Shown piece by piece: positions 12,847 through 21,400 of a stretch of DNA of 39,807 bases (positions within the stretch are counted from its first letter, which is position 1; each line of letters starts with the position of its first letter). Made by a program: the position numbers and the translations under genes. The stretch lies in the IMG/VR virus record IMGVR_UViG_3300044646_000548, positions 1-39,807 of that record, one strand, 5' to 3'. The notes under the pieces were generated by a model. That model saw only the letters and a program-made list of their open reading frames with translations, made no database searches and was not told the DNA's origin. This DNA comes from a virus.

Positions 12847-13021
12847 AGAGCACTCCAATGGAGATGCAACATATCAGTTTGACTTGACTCATGCTGAAGC
12901 TCAATCATTGCTGACCTTTGGTATTTTAGAGGCCATCAAAGCTGGCTTACGTGAAGGTGAGAGACTAACAGTTGAAGGAGATGATCTTGAAGATTTTAGT
13001 CATACCGGACTGTCAGATTAA
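12827..13021 (+). CDS. Unknown 64-residue acidic protein
   Basis: A GTG start at 12827 with GGAGG about 7 bases upstream, lying inside the end of the previous gene. The sequence pattern (INLIKEH-like start, ATYQFDLTHAEAQSLLTFGILEAIKAGL, then an acidic tail) resembles small phage proteins of unknown role. Its last 35 bases overlap the metallophosphoesterase start. Confidence 0.55.
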   Translation: MNVNLIKEHSNGDATYQFDLTHAEAQSLLTFGILEAIKAGLREGERLTVEGDDLEDFSHTGLSD

Positions 13022-13754
13022 AGAGGGTGTACCTTTGGAGCACCTGACATGGGCTGGTAAAGCCATTGTCGATTACAAGCCTGATGTGGTGGTTAACATA
13101 GGTGACTTTGCAGATATGCCAAGCCTTAGTAGCCATGACATCAAGGGGAGTAAGTACTTTGAAGGTCTACGCTACAAGAAGGACGTTGAAGCTGCTAAGG
13201 AGGCTATGAAGTTGTTACTGGCTCCTTTGAGGGAAGCTCAGAAGGCTCAGAAGGAATCTAAGCACAAGGTGTACAAGCCTCGTATGGTGATGACTTTAGG
13301 CAATCATGAGAACCGTATCGATAGGGCTGTTAATAACAACCCAACTTTAGAAGGCTTAATTTCCACAAAGGACTTAGAGTATGAAAAAGATTGGGAAGTA
13401 CACGGGTTTCTTCATCCTGTGTTCATTAATGGTGTTGGTTTTAACCATTATTGGCCTGTTGGTGCAATGGGACGTCCAGCAGGTGCTGCTAGTGCTATTA
13501 TTAACAAGCTTCATATGTCTTGTGTTGCTGGACATCAACAGGGTAAGCAGATTGCCTATGGTAAGCGTGCTGATGGGAAGCCTATTTGTGCTATCATCGT
13601 TGGCTCTTACTATCTCCACGATGAAAGTTATATGGATCAACTAAGTAACAGACACTGGAGGGGATTGCTTATGATGAATGAAGTACAGGATGGTCACTTT
13701 GATGAGATGTTTCTTAGTGTAGAATACTTAGGGAGGAAGTATGGCAACAGTTGA
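12987..13754 (+). CDS. Calcineurin-like metallophosphoesterase
   Basis: A 255-residue protein with the metal-binding blocks of the family: IPDCQ (Asp8, with Gln where His is usual in D-x-H), NIGDFAD, TLGNHENR and VAGHQQG, plus a late His in FNHYWP. I prefer the TTG at 12987, giving MKILVIPD, because AAGGAG lies exactly 6 bases before it. ATG at 12981 sits too close to that site. Phage members are predicted phosphodiesterases or phosphatases with unknown substrates. The first 35 bases overlap the preceding gene. Confidence 0.8.
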   Translation: MKILVIPDCQIKEGVPLEHLTWAGKAIVDYKPDVVVNIGDFADMPSLSSHDIKGSKYFEGLRYKKDVEAAKEAMKLLLAPLREAQKAQKESKHKVYKPRMVMTLGNHENRIDRAVNNNPTLEGLISTKDLEYEKDWEVHGFLHPVFINGVGFNHYWPVGAMGRPAGAASAIINKLHMSCVAGHQQGKQIAYGKRADGKPICAIIVGSYYLHDESYMDQLSNRHWRGLLMMNEVQDGHFDEMFLSVEYLGRKYGNS

Positions 13755-14151
13755 ATGTAGGACTTGCTTTTATGGTGAATTAGATATTGGTATTCATCCT
13801 TGTAATGATTGCACTAATTATGACAAGTGGGTTAACCGTAGCATTTTCATTAGAGAAGCAGCTAAACCTTTAAGTGAAGCCGTTAAAGAGTGGGTAGACT
13901 GCAAGGATGATGAAGAGATAGATGAGTTCTTTCAAAGAGCTAAGGATGTAGTTAACAGACCTCCTCACTACACTGAACACCCGTCAGGTATTGAATGTAT
14001 CCAAGTTACAGAACACATGGGCTTTAATTTGGGTAATGCAATCAAGTACATCTGGCGTTGTGACCTTAAGCAAGATGCCATTGAAGACCTGAAGAAGGCT
14101 AAGTGGTACATTGACAGAGAGATTGATCGTCGTGCTAAACATAACCTTTGA
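13741..14151 (+). CDS. DUF3310 (SaV-like) protein with an N-terminal zinc ribbon
   Basis: A 136-residue protein. Residues about 70-130 (VNRPPHYTEHPSGIECIQVT, then NLGNAIKYIWRCDLKQDAIEDLKKAKWYIDREI) are the DUF3310 domain, related to the region annotated as nucleotide kinase in T7 gp1.7. The N-terminus has C6-x2-C9 and C21-x2-C24 (ECRTCFYGE; HPCNDCTN), a zinc-ribbon layout fused to that domain. Its place directly before ribonucleotide reductase fits a role in nucleotide metabolism. Overlaps of 14 and 20 bases flank it. Confidence 0.8.
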   Translation: MATVECRTCFYGELDIGIHPCNDCTNYDKWVNRSIFIREAAKPLSEAVKEWVDCKDDEEIDEFFQRAKDVVNRPPHYTEHPSGIECIQVTEHMGFNLGNAIKYIWRCDLKQDAIEDLKKAKWYIDREIDRRAKHNL

Positions 14152-14290
14152 AGAACTGAAAGAGGCTCTCAAGCGTTTAGATGAGGTCACACTTGTGGAA
14201 CTGTTAGGACTCCAGAGTGATGACCTTGTCGAAAGATTTGATGATGTGATTGAGAAGAAACAAGAATATTTAATAAAGGAACTAGACTAA
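14132..14290 (+). CDS. 52-residue acidic helical protein before the reductase
   Basis: It starts at GTG 14132 inside the end of the DUF3310 gene, and its TAA shares a base with the reductase ATG (TAATG at 14288-14292). The product (ITFEELKEALKRLDEVTLVE, then LLGLQSDDLVERFDDVIEKKQEYLIKELD) is a highly charged helical protein of a type often found in this position in T7-like early regions. The function is unknown. The clean frame and start coupling make it likely real. Confidence 0.65.
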   Translation: MLNITFEELKEALKRLDEVTLVELLGLQSDDLVERFDDVIEKKQEYLIKELD

Positions 14291-16194
14291 TGAGTACAAC
14301 TATGACACCATACCAAGAATACATTGGCAAGAGCCGCTACTCTCGCTACTTGGATGATAAAGGCCGTAGAGAGCACTGGCCTGAGACTGTGGCACGTTAC
14401 TTTGACTTTATGAGCAAGCACTTAAAAGACAAGCACGACTACACACTGACACAGCCACTGCGTGATGAGCTGCAGAATGCTGTGACTAACTTAGAAGTGA
14501 TGCCATCAATGCGTAGCATCATGACAGCTGGAGATGCTTTAGAGCGTCAGAACATTGCAGGTTATAACTGTTCATACCTACCCATTGATGATCCCAAAGC
14601 CTTTGATGAGGCTATGTACATTCTCCTGTGTGGTACTGGTGTAGGCTTTAGTGTGGAGCAAAAATATGTATCTAAGTTACCTGAGATTCCAGTTGAGTTG
14701 TACAATAGTGGCACTGTCATTAATGTTAAGGACTCCAAAGAGGGATGGGCTAAAGCCTTACGACAAGTCATTGCCTTGCTATACGCTGGAGAAGTGCCTA
14801 AGTGGGATGTTTCAGGTGTACGTCCGGCAGGAGCGAGACTTAAGACCTTTGGTGGACGAGCATCAGGGCCAGAACCACTCGTTGACCTCTTCAAGTATGT
14901 GGTTGCAAAGTTCCATAAAGCGGTTGGACGGAAGCTCACCTCACTTGAGGCACACGATATTCTATGTAAGGTCGGAGAAGTCGTGGTTGTCGGTGGTGTA
15001 CGACGATCAGCAATGATCTCACTGTCAGACTTGAGTGATGACCGTATGGCTCACGCTAAAGCTGGTAACTGGTGGGACGGTAATGGTCAACGTGCCTTGG
15101 CTAACAACAGTGCCATCTACGAAGTTAAGCCTGACGTAGGTAAGTTCATGCGTGAGTGGTCAAGCATTTATGAATCACATTCTGGAGAGCGAGGCATCTT
15201 TAATCGTTATGCAAGTGAACTTCAAGCAGCTAAGAGTGGACGTAGGGAATTGGGTAAAGAGTGGGGTACAAACCCTTGCAGTGAGATTATCCTTAGACCT
15301 TATCAATTTTGTAATCTGTCTTCTGTTATTGTTCGGAGCGATGATAGTGTGGATACTCTACGGAATAAAGTGCGCTTGGCTACTATTCTGGGGACTTTTC
15401 AATCGACGATGACTAACTTCCCGTACCTGCGTAAGGTGTGGCAGACAAACACTGAAGATGAGCGTTTGCTGGGTGTGTCTATGACTGGTATCTTGGACAA
15501 TGCTTTGTTGAATAATCCTGATAGTATTGAACTACCAACTATCTTGGAAGGAATGAAGAATGTTGCTATTGACACTAACGCTGAGTTTGCTGACGCTATC
15601 GGTATTAATCGTAGTGCTGCCATTACTGCCATTAAGCCTGAAGGAACTGTATCGCAGCTCACAGGCACTGCTAGTGGCATCCATCCTCAGCACAGTCAAT
15701 ACTTTATTCGTCGTGTTCGGTCTGATAACAAAGACCCTCTGACTGCATTCTTGAAAGAGCAAGGGTTCCCGTCTGAGCTGTGTGTGATGAAGCCAGATAG
15801 CACAACTATCTTTAGCTTCCCCATGAAAGTTGAGAAGGGTGCTGTACTGCGTGAAGACTTGAATGCTATCCAACACTTGAAACTGTGGTTACTGTTCCAG
15901 CGTCACTACTGTGAGCATAAGCCTTCAGTGACTATCTCAGTGACTGAGACTGAGTGGCCTGAAGTTGGAGCATGGGTGTGGAATAACTTTGATGAGATTA
16001 CAGGTGTGAGCTTCTTACCGATGGATGGTGGAACATACCGACAAGCTCCTTATGAGTCCATGACTGAAGAAGAGTATCATGCAATGGTTGCTGCTATGCC
16101 AGCTGGTATTGATTGGGACAAACTGGTTGAAGGTACTGACAATGTAGAAGGTGCTCAGACCTTAGCTTGTGTTGCAGGCGTATGTGAGATATGA
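14290..16194 (+). CDS. nrdJ: Ribonucleotide reductase, class II (adenosylcobalamin-dependent), monomeric type
   Basis: A 634-residue enzyme that makes deoxynucleotides for phage replication. It carries the cysteines of the Lactobacillus leichmannii monomeric enzyme with matching spacing: Cys94 (in GYNCSYL), Cys330 in NPCSEI (thiyl radical position), Cys341 eleven residues later, and the C-terminal pair Cys627 and Cys632 (CVAGVCEI). PEGT lies at 450-453. There is no small-subunit gene nearby, as expected for class II, which uses vitamin B12 and needs no oxygen. It is about 100 residues shorter than the bacterial enzyme. The start overlaps the preceding stop; the next gene overlaps its end. Confidence 0.92.
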   Translation: MSTTMTPYQEYIGKSRYSRYLDDKGRREHWPETVARYFDFMSKHLKDKHDYTLTQPLRDELQNAVTNLEVMPSMRSIMTAGDALERQNIAGYNCSYLPIDDPKAFDEAMYILLCGTGVGFSVEQKYVSKLPEIPVELYNSGTVINVKDSKEGWAKALRQVIALLYAGEVPKWDVSGVRPAGARLKTFGGRASGPEPLVDLFKYVVAKFHKAVGRKLTSLEAHDILCKVGEVVVVGGVRRSAMISLSDLSDDRMAHAKAGNWWDGNGQRALANNSAIYEVKPDVGKFMREWSSIYESHSGERGIFNRYASELQAAKSGRRELGKEWGTNPCSEIILRPYQFCNLSSVIVRSDDSVDTLRNKVRLATILGTFQSTMTNFPYLRKVWQTNTEDERLLGVSMTGILDNALLNNPDSIELPTILEGMKNVAIDTNAEFADAIGINRSAAITAIKPEGTVSQLTGTASGIHPQHSQYFIRRVRSDNKDPLTAFLKEQGFPSELCVMKPDSTTIFSFPMKVEKGAVLREDLNAIQHLKLWLLFQRHYCEHKPSVTISVTETEWPEVGAWVWNNFDEITGVSFLPMDGGTYRQAPYESMTEEEYHAMVAAMPAGIDWDKLVEGTDNVEGAQTLACVAGVCEI

Positions 16195-16346
16195 TACTTG
16201 ACTTTGAATTCAAGACTGGTTTAGTCTTTGGCATAGAAGCTGATGAACTCTATATCATGGATGAGAATGATAAGATGTCAGAGGAAGCTAACCAAGTCAT
16301 CTACTTACACATAGGATTTATAACCCTAGCATTTATCCTTGATTAA
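16191..16346 (+). CDS. 51-residue membrane-anchored small protein
   Basis: It starts in an ATGA overlap with the reductase stop. The first 35 residues are acidic (MILDFEFKTGLVFGIEADEL and EENDKM-like stretches) and the end is one hydrophobic helix (QVIYLHIGFITLAFIL), so a C-terminally anchored protein is possible. It is the last plus-strand gene before the terminator. Function unknown. Confidence 0.55.
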   Translation: MILDFEFKTGLVFGIEADELYIMDENDKMSEEANQVIYLHIGFITLAFILD

Positions 16347-16383
16347 TCAGCATGAAGTGACAGATATACAAGGATAATCTACT

Positions 16384-16418
16384 AAAAAGCCCCTTAGGAG
16401 TAATCCTTTGGGGCTTTT
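16384..16418. terminator. Bidirectional intrinsic terminator between converging gene sets
   Basis: AAAAGCCCC and GGGGCTTTT form a perfect 9-bp outer stem; AGGA and TCCT extend it inside. Read either way, a T run follows the GC-rich stem, so both the early plus-strand and late minus-strand transcripts can end here. It lies between the stop codons of the last early gene (16346) and the endolysin (16426). Confidence 0.88.
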
Positions 16419-16425
16419 CTGTATT

Positions 16426-16866
16426 TTAGAACAGTGCTATCTCAGCTTTCCTTCGCTTATCAAGGCCAGCAAGTACTTTACCGCCTCCCTTGTTCCACTT
16501 CAGTAGCTCTTCCTTAGCTGCATCCCATTCCTGAGCATTAATCTTCCTACGAAGTGTACTGCTTTGTAGTCTACCAACACCCAGATTGTAGGTGAAGTCA
16601 ACAATGGCATTAAGCTTTCTGTTGTCAGTAGCTAGAATAGGACAGTATCTTAAGACACCCGGTAGGTAAGTATGCTCAAGCTCCTTCATGAGAAGCTCTG
16701 CAGCCTCAGGTTCACTCATGGGAGCATCCTGCAGAGTTACCTTAGTACCGTTAGCATAGTATGTACTACCATAACCTATCGTAGCTACATTAGCAGGACA
16801 GAGGTAGGGCTTACTTCTAAACCCTTCAAACCTCTTGCACAGCTCAGCTGCAATACTTAGATCCAT
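16426..16866 (-). CDS. Endolysin, GH24 lysozyme
   Basis: A 146-residue muramidase that cuts the glycan strands of peptidoglycan at lysis. The catalytic pattern is Glu14-x8-Cys23-x5-Thr29 (FEGFRSKPYLCPANVATIGYG), the form in which Cys replaces the Asp of T4 lysozyme. NAIVDFTYNLGVG and RRKAEIALF fit the family C-terminal half. There is no signal peptide or N-terminal anchor, so release through a holin is expected. GAGG precedes the ATG at 16866, which overlaps the upstream stop (TAATG). It is the last gene of the late transcript. Confidence 0.92.
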   Translation of the reverse strand: MDLSIAAELCKRFEGFRSKPYLCPANVATIGYGSTYYANGTKVTLQDAPMSEPEAAELLMKELEHTYLPGVLRYCPILATDNRKLNAIVDFTYNLGVGRLQSSTLRRKINAQEWDAAKEELLKWNKGGGKVLAGLDKRRKAEIALF

Positions 16867-17363
16867 TACAGACCTCGTTTAGACAATGTACGGTCAAGGA
16901 ACCAGTAGTTCAAAGTACCTGATACCAAGGCTGCAAAGTCAGCTGACATCATAACTTTAAAGACATCCAGTGGAGGCATACCTGACACCCAAGCATTGTA
17001 GGACAACCAGATGTGCACAAATGACCACAAGGCTAGAATCCAGTAAGTCACCACAGGACGTACAGAGGCTGACAATGAGGCTACCCATCCAGCTCCAGCA
17101 GCCTTAACCATCTCAGTCTGTTGCTCAATAGCTGACTGGAAGGCATCCATGACACCAACATCAATAGCAGCTTCACGTTGAGCACCAATCTCAGATAACC
17201 TTTGAGCACCTCGTTGAGCCTCTAGTTGACACTGAAACTGAAACATATTCAGCTCGTGTGAACGCTCATTCTTCTTGTCTAGCCACTTAAGGACTTCCGG
17301 AGCCATTCGGAATAGACCTCCGAAGATACTGCCGAGTAAACCACCACCTAACATATCTAACAT
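16866..17363 (-). CDS. Putative holin of the 3TM / gene-transfer-agent holin type
   Basis: A 165-residue protein directly upstream of the endolysin. The N-terminus is Gly-rich and hydrophobic (LGGGLLGSIFGGLF), followed by a charged helical region, then hydrophobic segments around residues 100-125 (PVVTYWILALWSFVHIWLSY) and 135-155, ending in YWFLDRTLSKRG. The closing 'FW.DR' type signature and position resemble the GTA_holin_3TM family. ATG 17363 has AAGGG 9 bases upstream. It would permeabilise the inner membrane for the endolysin. Family call from memory. Confidence 0.6.
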   Translation of the reverse strand: MLDMLGGGLLGSIFGGLFRMAPEVLKWLDKKNERSHELNMFQFQCQLEAQRGAQRLSEIGAQREAAIDVGVMDAFQSAIEQQTEMVKAAGAGWVASLSASVRPVVTYWILALWSFVHIWLSYNAWVSGMPPLDVFKVMMSADFAALVSGTLNYWFLDRTLSKRGL

Positions 17364-17365
17364 AA

Positions 17366-17614
17366 TCAATCCCTTCTGTTACAATGTTTCTTATCGTCAT
17401 CGTGAGATAACTTTACACCTGCTAATAGGCCAATAAAGCCACCGATAATAGTTTGAAAGGCTGGAGATAATAGTTTGAATATCTCAGCATTATCAACTTC
17501 CCTAGCCCATAGTCCTAAGACAAATGCAGACATCATGGCTAACACTGATATACACAATGTAAAACTAACCATGAAAGTAACATAGAAAGTTAGTTTACTT
17601 TTCACATCATCCAT
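17366..17614 (-). CDS. Two-helix membrane protein of the lysis cassette
   Basis: An 82-residue protein with two membrane segments (FYVTFMVSFTLCISVLAMMSAFVLGLW and FQTIIGGFIGLLAGVKL) and a charged C-terminal tail (SHDDDKKHCNRRD). I chose the ATG at 17614 with AGGAG about 10 bases upstream. A class II holin or a holin partner is possible, given the neighbouring holin and endolysin. Two holin-like proteins in one cassette are common. No diagnostic motif separates the options. Confidence 0.6.
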   Translation of the reverse strand: MDDVKSKLTFYVTFMVSFTLCISVLAMMSAFVLGLWAREVDNAEIFKLLSPAFQTIIGGFIGLLAGVKLSHDDDKKHCNRRD

Positions 17615-17627
17615 AATTATCAATCTC

Positions 17628-17864
17628 CTATGCGTATGTGTCTATTATTGTTGGTTTGTTAAACACTTGAAGTTCTATCTCTTGAACTCTAGCCTTCTTG
17701 TTATACAGCTCAAGCTCTAATTGAAGAGTAGCTAATTCAATCTTATTAGCTTCTATAGCTTGCTTATATTCATCCTGTACACGCTCTACTGCTTTATTAA
17801 AGGCCATAGCTTCTACACCTTGCTTAGGCTCTACCATCGGATAAAGCTTATCTAAGGTAATCAC
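17628..17864 (-). CDS. 78-residue coiled-coil protein in the lysis region
   Basis: It starts at GTG 17864 with a strong AAAGGAG site 5 bases away and overlaps the upstream stop (GTGA). Residues 20-65 form a charged helix with heptad-like spacing (AVERVQDEYKQAIEANKIEL, then ATLQLELELYNKKARVQEIEL). No membrane anchor is visible, so it is not a typical inner spanin. The role is unknown. Confidence 0.6.
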   Translation of the reverse strand: MITLDKLYPMVEPKQGVEAMAFNKAVERVQDEYKQAIEANKIELATLQLELELYNKKARVQEIELQVFNKPTIIDTYA

Positions 17865-18160
17865 TTAGACTCCTTTGCTTTAGCATTCTTGTAAGCAATA
17901 ATAACCTTGTGCCTTAGTTCTGCACTATCTGCACTTCCAGCCCATTCACTCAGATTGTTCCATATAACCACCATGTCGGAACTTTTACACAATGTCTGAT
18001 GGTTTGTAAGCCACCTAGACATCTGTTGGTGACGCTCAGTAGGATTATGTACTGTGTAGGCTATGCCATAGAACTCACGTACACTGCAGTTATCAGAAGA
18101 ACTAGAGGGAGTAGAAGCTAAAAGTCCTAGGGTTAGTAGGACTACTATTAGCTTTCTCAT
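17861..18160 (-). CDS. Secreted 99-residue protein with signal peptide
   Basis: The N-terminus MRKLIVVLLTLGLLASTPSSS is a clear signal peptide; the sequence after it has two Cys (near 25 and 58) that could form a disulfide in the periplasm. There is no lipobox, so it is not an obvious outer spanin. It overlaps the next lysis-region gene by four bases, so a periplasmic role during lysis is plausible, but superinfection-related or other roles cannot be excluded. Confidence 0.6.
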   Translation of the reverse strand: MRKLIVVLLTLGLLASTPSSSSDNCSVREFYGIAYTVHNPTERHQQMSRWLTNHQTLCKSSDMVVIWNNLSEWAGSADSAELRHKVIIAYKNAKAKESK

Positions 18161-18165
18161 GTTGG

Positions 18166-20040
18166 TTATTTAGTGGGGATTGAAGACCAGTCTACACCCA
18201 TTGACTGACCAAACATTCCTGTATCGCCTGACTCATTAGAAGGGCCAAAGAAGTTAGCTAGAGGCTCTACAACTAACTTAGTAAATGCTGTAGGACTTCC
18301 AAGTTTATCTTTAGCTTGAGATAAGTAAGTTATAGCTTTAGCACCTTTAGGATCAGCCATGATCTTAGCCAACTTACGCTGACTTAGGATTAGACCACCA
18401 CCTGCAATACTTGCTTCAACAAAGTTATCTTTAATCTTTTGTTGTTGCTCAGGGCTTAACAAGAAAGCATAGCCAGTACCTACAGCCAATACAGGAGCAC
18501 CAATGTTAGCTACAGCAGCACCTGTACGTAGGTTAAGTCCGGGTTGTCTTTCAACAGATACTAGACCTTTCTTAGCAGCTTCATTCATAGCCAAGATAGC
18601 GTTATACTGAGGTGTACCACCAAACAAAGCTTTAAAGGTATTCTGTGTTGCTTTGTTTTGTTCTACCTGATTAGCAAACTTAAGCATATTCTCAGGTGTA
18701 TGAGTAAGTGCGTCAAGATAACCAATACGAAGAGAATCTAATACTTCCTTAGAAGACTTCTTAGACAACGTGCCAGCAGCAGCAACAGACTTATAAAGCT
18801 GAGCAATAGGTGTTTCTTTACCTGAAGCAAACAGGAAAGCTCCTACCTCTTCAGGGTTCTTAGACATAGCTTCTTGAATAGCATCTGTCTGTAATCCTTG
18901 AATACCCTCACGGTATGTCTTAGTTACAGTACGATATTCAGCCAGTGTTGCAGGATTCAATGTTCTTCCCGCTGTGAAGTCCATTGCTCCATCAAGCTTA
19001 TCAATTAACTGAGAGATTGTCTTTGAAGCTCTAGAGTCTTTCTCAGAGCCTAAAGAATTAGCATACTTGTCTCTGTTCTCAGCTAAGTAACGTGAACGAA
19101 GCTTATGAATTAAATTAACATCTACTTGAGGAGGTAAAGTATCTAACTCTTTAAGAATACTTTTCTGACCTGCTGTCAAAGCTGCTGGATCAGATAGTTC
19201 CTTCTGTGCCCATTGCTTTACACTAAACATAGATACACGAGAATCAGTATCTTTAAAGATGTTTGTATAGATAGGGTCTACAGCTTCACTAAGACTTTGT
19301 TCACCCTGCTTAATAAAGTTCTGTAATACCTCACCTGAAGCCTTCTGAGTTGATGAACCACTACGAAGTGCTTGCTCAAACTCAGGAGTCTTAGCAAAAC
19401 TAGACAACACATCCTTCTGACCTGTCTGCAAAGCATCAGAGATCTCTTGTTGCTTCTTCTTAAAGATGTCAAAGGTAGCTGGTGTATAGACAAAACCTTC
19501 AATGGCATCGTCTATGTTACTACCTGTACGGGAAGCCAACGGTAAGGAAGAACCATACTTAGTAAGGAAATCCTGAGCTGCTTGATTAGCATCTGGAATA
19601 TCTTTCTTAGTAAAGCCTAGCTTATCAGCTCCAAAGCGGATAGTCTTAGCAGCTCCTTTGAGCACCAAGTTACCAGCAGCATCCCAAGCAGCCTCTTCAA
19701 AGCCAGCTTGAGCTAGGCGATTACCTGACATAGGCTCACCACGTATGAACTGTTCTACGCCTTCTCCAAAAGCACCACCTGCACCAGCTCCTAAAATACC
19801 TAAGCCAACAGAAGCTACAGGGCCAGCTGGAGCACCTGCAATTAAACCTGTGATACCACCAGCTAATCCACCAATTTCCTGACCACCCAAGATACCACGA
19901 GGGCGATACTCAGGACTAAGTACAGACTTAGAAGTTAATTCATCAGACTTGGCAGCAGTCTGAGCTGCCTGACGTTCTGCAAGATACTTGTTAGCTGCTT
20001 GCATTTGTTCGCCTTCAACAGGCACAGTGCTCCAATCCAT
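18166..20040 (-). CDS. Putative internal virion / DNA-ejection protein, 624 residues
   Basis: A large protein near the end of the structural genes. Residues about 50-95 are a long Gly/Ala-rich stretch (GGLAGGITGLIAGAPAGPVA, then VGLGILGAGAGGAFGEG), glycine-zipper-like and able to enter membranes. The remainder is mostly helical and charged, with a second hydrophobic Gly/Ala region near 510-530. T7-like and related podoviruses place internal core proteins of this kind after the tail tube genes. No catalytic motif is visible. AGAGG precedes the ATG at 20040. Confidence 0.55.
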   Translation of the reverse strand: MDWSTVPVEGEQMQAANKYLAERQAAQTAAKSDELTSKSVLSPEYRPRGILGGQEIGGLAGGITGLIAGAPAGPVASVGLGILGAGAGGAFGEGVEQFIRGEPMSGNRLAQAGFEEAAWDAAGNLVLKGAAKTIRFGADKLGFTKKDIPDANQAAQDFLTKYGSSLPLASRTGSNIDDAIEGFVYTPATFDIFKKKQQEISDALQTGQKDVLSSFAKTPEFEQALRSGSSTQKASGEVLQNFIKQGEQSLSEAVDPIYTNIFKDTDSRVSMFSVKQWAQKELSDPAALTAGQKSILKELDTLPPQVDVNLIHKLRSRYLAENRDKYANSLGSEKDSRASKTISQLIDKLDGAMDFTAGRTLNPATLAEYRTVTKTYREGIQGLQTDAIQEAMSKNPEEVGAFLFASGKETPIAQLYKSVAAAGTLSKKSSKEVLDSLRIGYLDALTHTPENMLKFANQVEQNKATQNTFKALFGGTPQYNAILAMNEAAKKGLVSVERQPGLNLRTGAAVANIGAPVLAVGTGYAFLLSPEQQQKIKDNFVEASIAGGGLILSQRKLAKIMADPKGAKAITYLSQAKDKLGSPTAFTKLVVEPLANFFGPSNESGDTGMFGQSMGVDWSSIPTK

Positions 20041-20041
20041 A

Positions 20042-21391
20042 TTATTTAACCTCTAGTTCTTTTTGCAGTTTCTGAGCTTCTTCAACTTCTGCTTTAGTCA
20101 TCGGTTGTCCTGTCTTCAAAGCTGCCCTACCTTTGTCTTCAAGATCACGATAACGCTTCAATTTAGTAAAGTTCTGACCTGTCAACAAGTTCAAGTCTTT
20201 AGAATAACGCTCAGTCTCTGGCAACTTAGCCAGTTGTTCATAACTCTTAGTACCAGCTTCAATCTCAGTTTGCAGATCATTCAAAATACGTGCAATAGTC
20301 TTAATCTGTTGTGGGCTGCTGAACTTACTCTTAACCAACTGATCCATCTCTTTAACAGCCAATGAGCCGGGGAAGTTACGAGCAATAGTCTGTAGAACCT
20401 GTGAAGAAACACTGTTCATGTACTCAGTGTTAGACAGCTTATTCTCATCAACAGGCACACCAAATGCTGATAATGCTTTACCAAACTGTAGTGCAGTCTC
20501 TGAGAAAGTACCTGTAAATGTTGCTGGCAGGTTATTCCTAACTTCTTTAAGCTTTTCAACCATTGGAACTTGCACCTTATAAGCATCTCCAGCAGTTTTC
20601 CAAACAGTAGCTTTATCTTTAATGTCTTGCGTTGTACCAATCTCTTTGATAATAGCTGCAACATCCACAGGCTTATTAACTGTAGCTCCAGCTTGAGCAA
20701 TACCAGCTTTATAGGCAAAGACACCTTTTTCCATCTGCTTAACTTGCTCAGGTGTGTAATCGCTCAGATAAGGCTTAGCTGTGTATCCTAGCTTCTGTGC
20801 TTGTACAGCATACTCAGAAGGTACTGGTACTTTCTTGGTTTCTATGTATTTAGCAAAAGCTGCATCATTAGAAGCAATACCCATAGCTTCAGACGCACCT
20901 AAACCAGCTTCTGTCAACATTTGAACACGAGCACCCTTAGCTGCTTGTTTATCAGATAGTTCTTGAGTTTCCAGTCCAGCCTTAGCTGTTTGAGCACTTT
21001 TCAATGTAATCTCAGATTCTTCTTTACGTGACTTTTGAGCTACTTCATCCATAGCTATAGCACGTTGAGTTAACTGAAAAGCTGACTCAGGATCTGTAGG
21101 CTGTAAAGCTGCAGCCATCTCACGAAGACCTTGAGCTGTATTAGTGTTGTACTGACTTGCAAGTTGACGCAAACGAGTAGCACGTTGAATAGTTGGGTCT
21201 TGAGTTTCAACCCCAAAAGCTCCAGCTAAGCCTCGACCTAAGTTAGCACCGCCTTTGTAACCCATGACACCTAACTGCTGATCTGGTGTTAGTTGGGCAA
21301 ACTGTATAGCCTTAGCTTGAGTTGCCTGTTGTTGCATTTCCTCAGGAGTACCCATGCCTCCAAACAAACCTTGAATTGATGGTGTAGCCAT
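20042..21391 (-). CDS. Putative internal virion protein, 449 residues
   Basis: A helical Gln/Ala-rich protein (EEMQQQATQAKAIQFAQLTP near the start; many EA, KA and QL repeats later) with a Gly-rich patch (GYKGGANLGRGLAGAFG). There is no known enzymatic motif, signal peptide or strong membrane helix. It sits between two other proteins of similar character (18166 and 21401), which together fit the internal core and ejection set of a podovirus. The assignment is by position and composition. Confidence 0.5.
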   Translation of the reverse strand: MATPSIQGLFGGMGTPEEMQQQATQAKAIQFAQLTPDQQLGVMGYKGGANLGRGLAGAFGVETQDPTIQRATRLRQLASQYNTNTAQGLREMAAALQPTDPESAFQLTQRAIAMDEVAQKSRKEESEITLKSAQTAKAGLETQELSDKQAAKGARVQMLTEAGLGASEAMGIASNDAAFAKYIETKKVPVPSEYAVQAQKLGYTAKPYLSDYTPEQVKQMEKGVFAYKAGIAQAGATVNKPVDVAAIIKEIGTTQDIKDKATVWKTAGDAYKVQVPMVEKLKEVRNNLPATFTGTFSETALQFGKALSAFGVPVDENKLSNTEYMNSVSSQVLQTIARNFPGSLAVKEMDQLVKSKFSSPQQIKTIARILNDLQTEIEAGTKSYEQLAKLPETERYSKDLNLLTGQNFTKLKRYRDLEDKGRAALKTGQPMTKAEVEEAQKLQKELEVK

Positions 21392-21400
21392 TATATTTCC

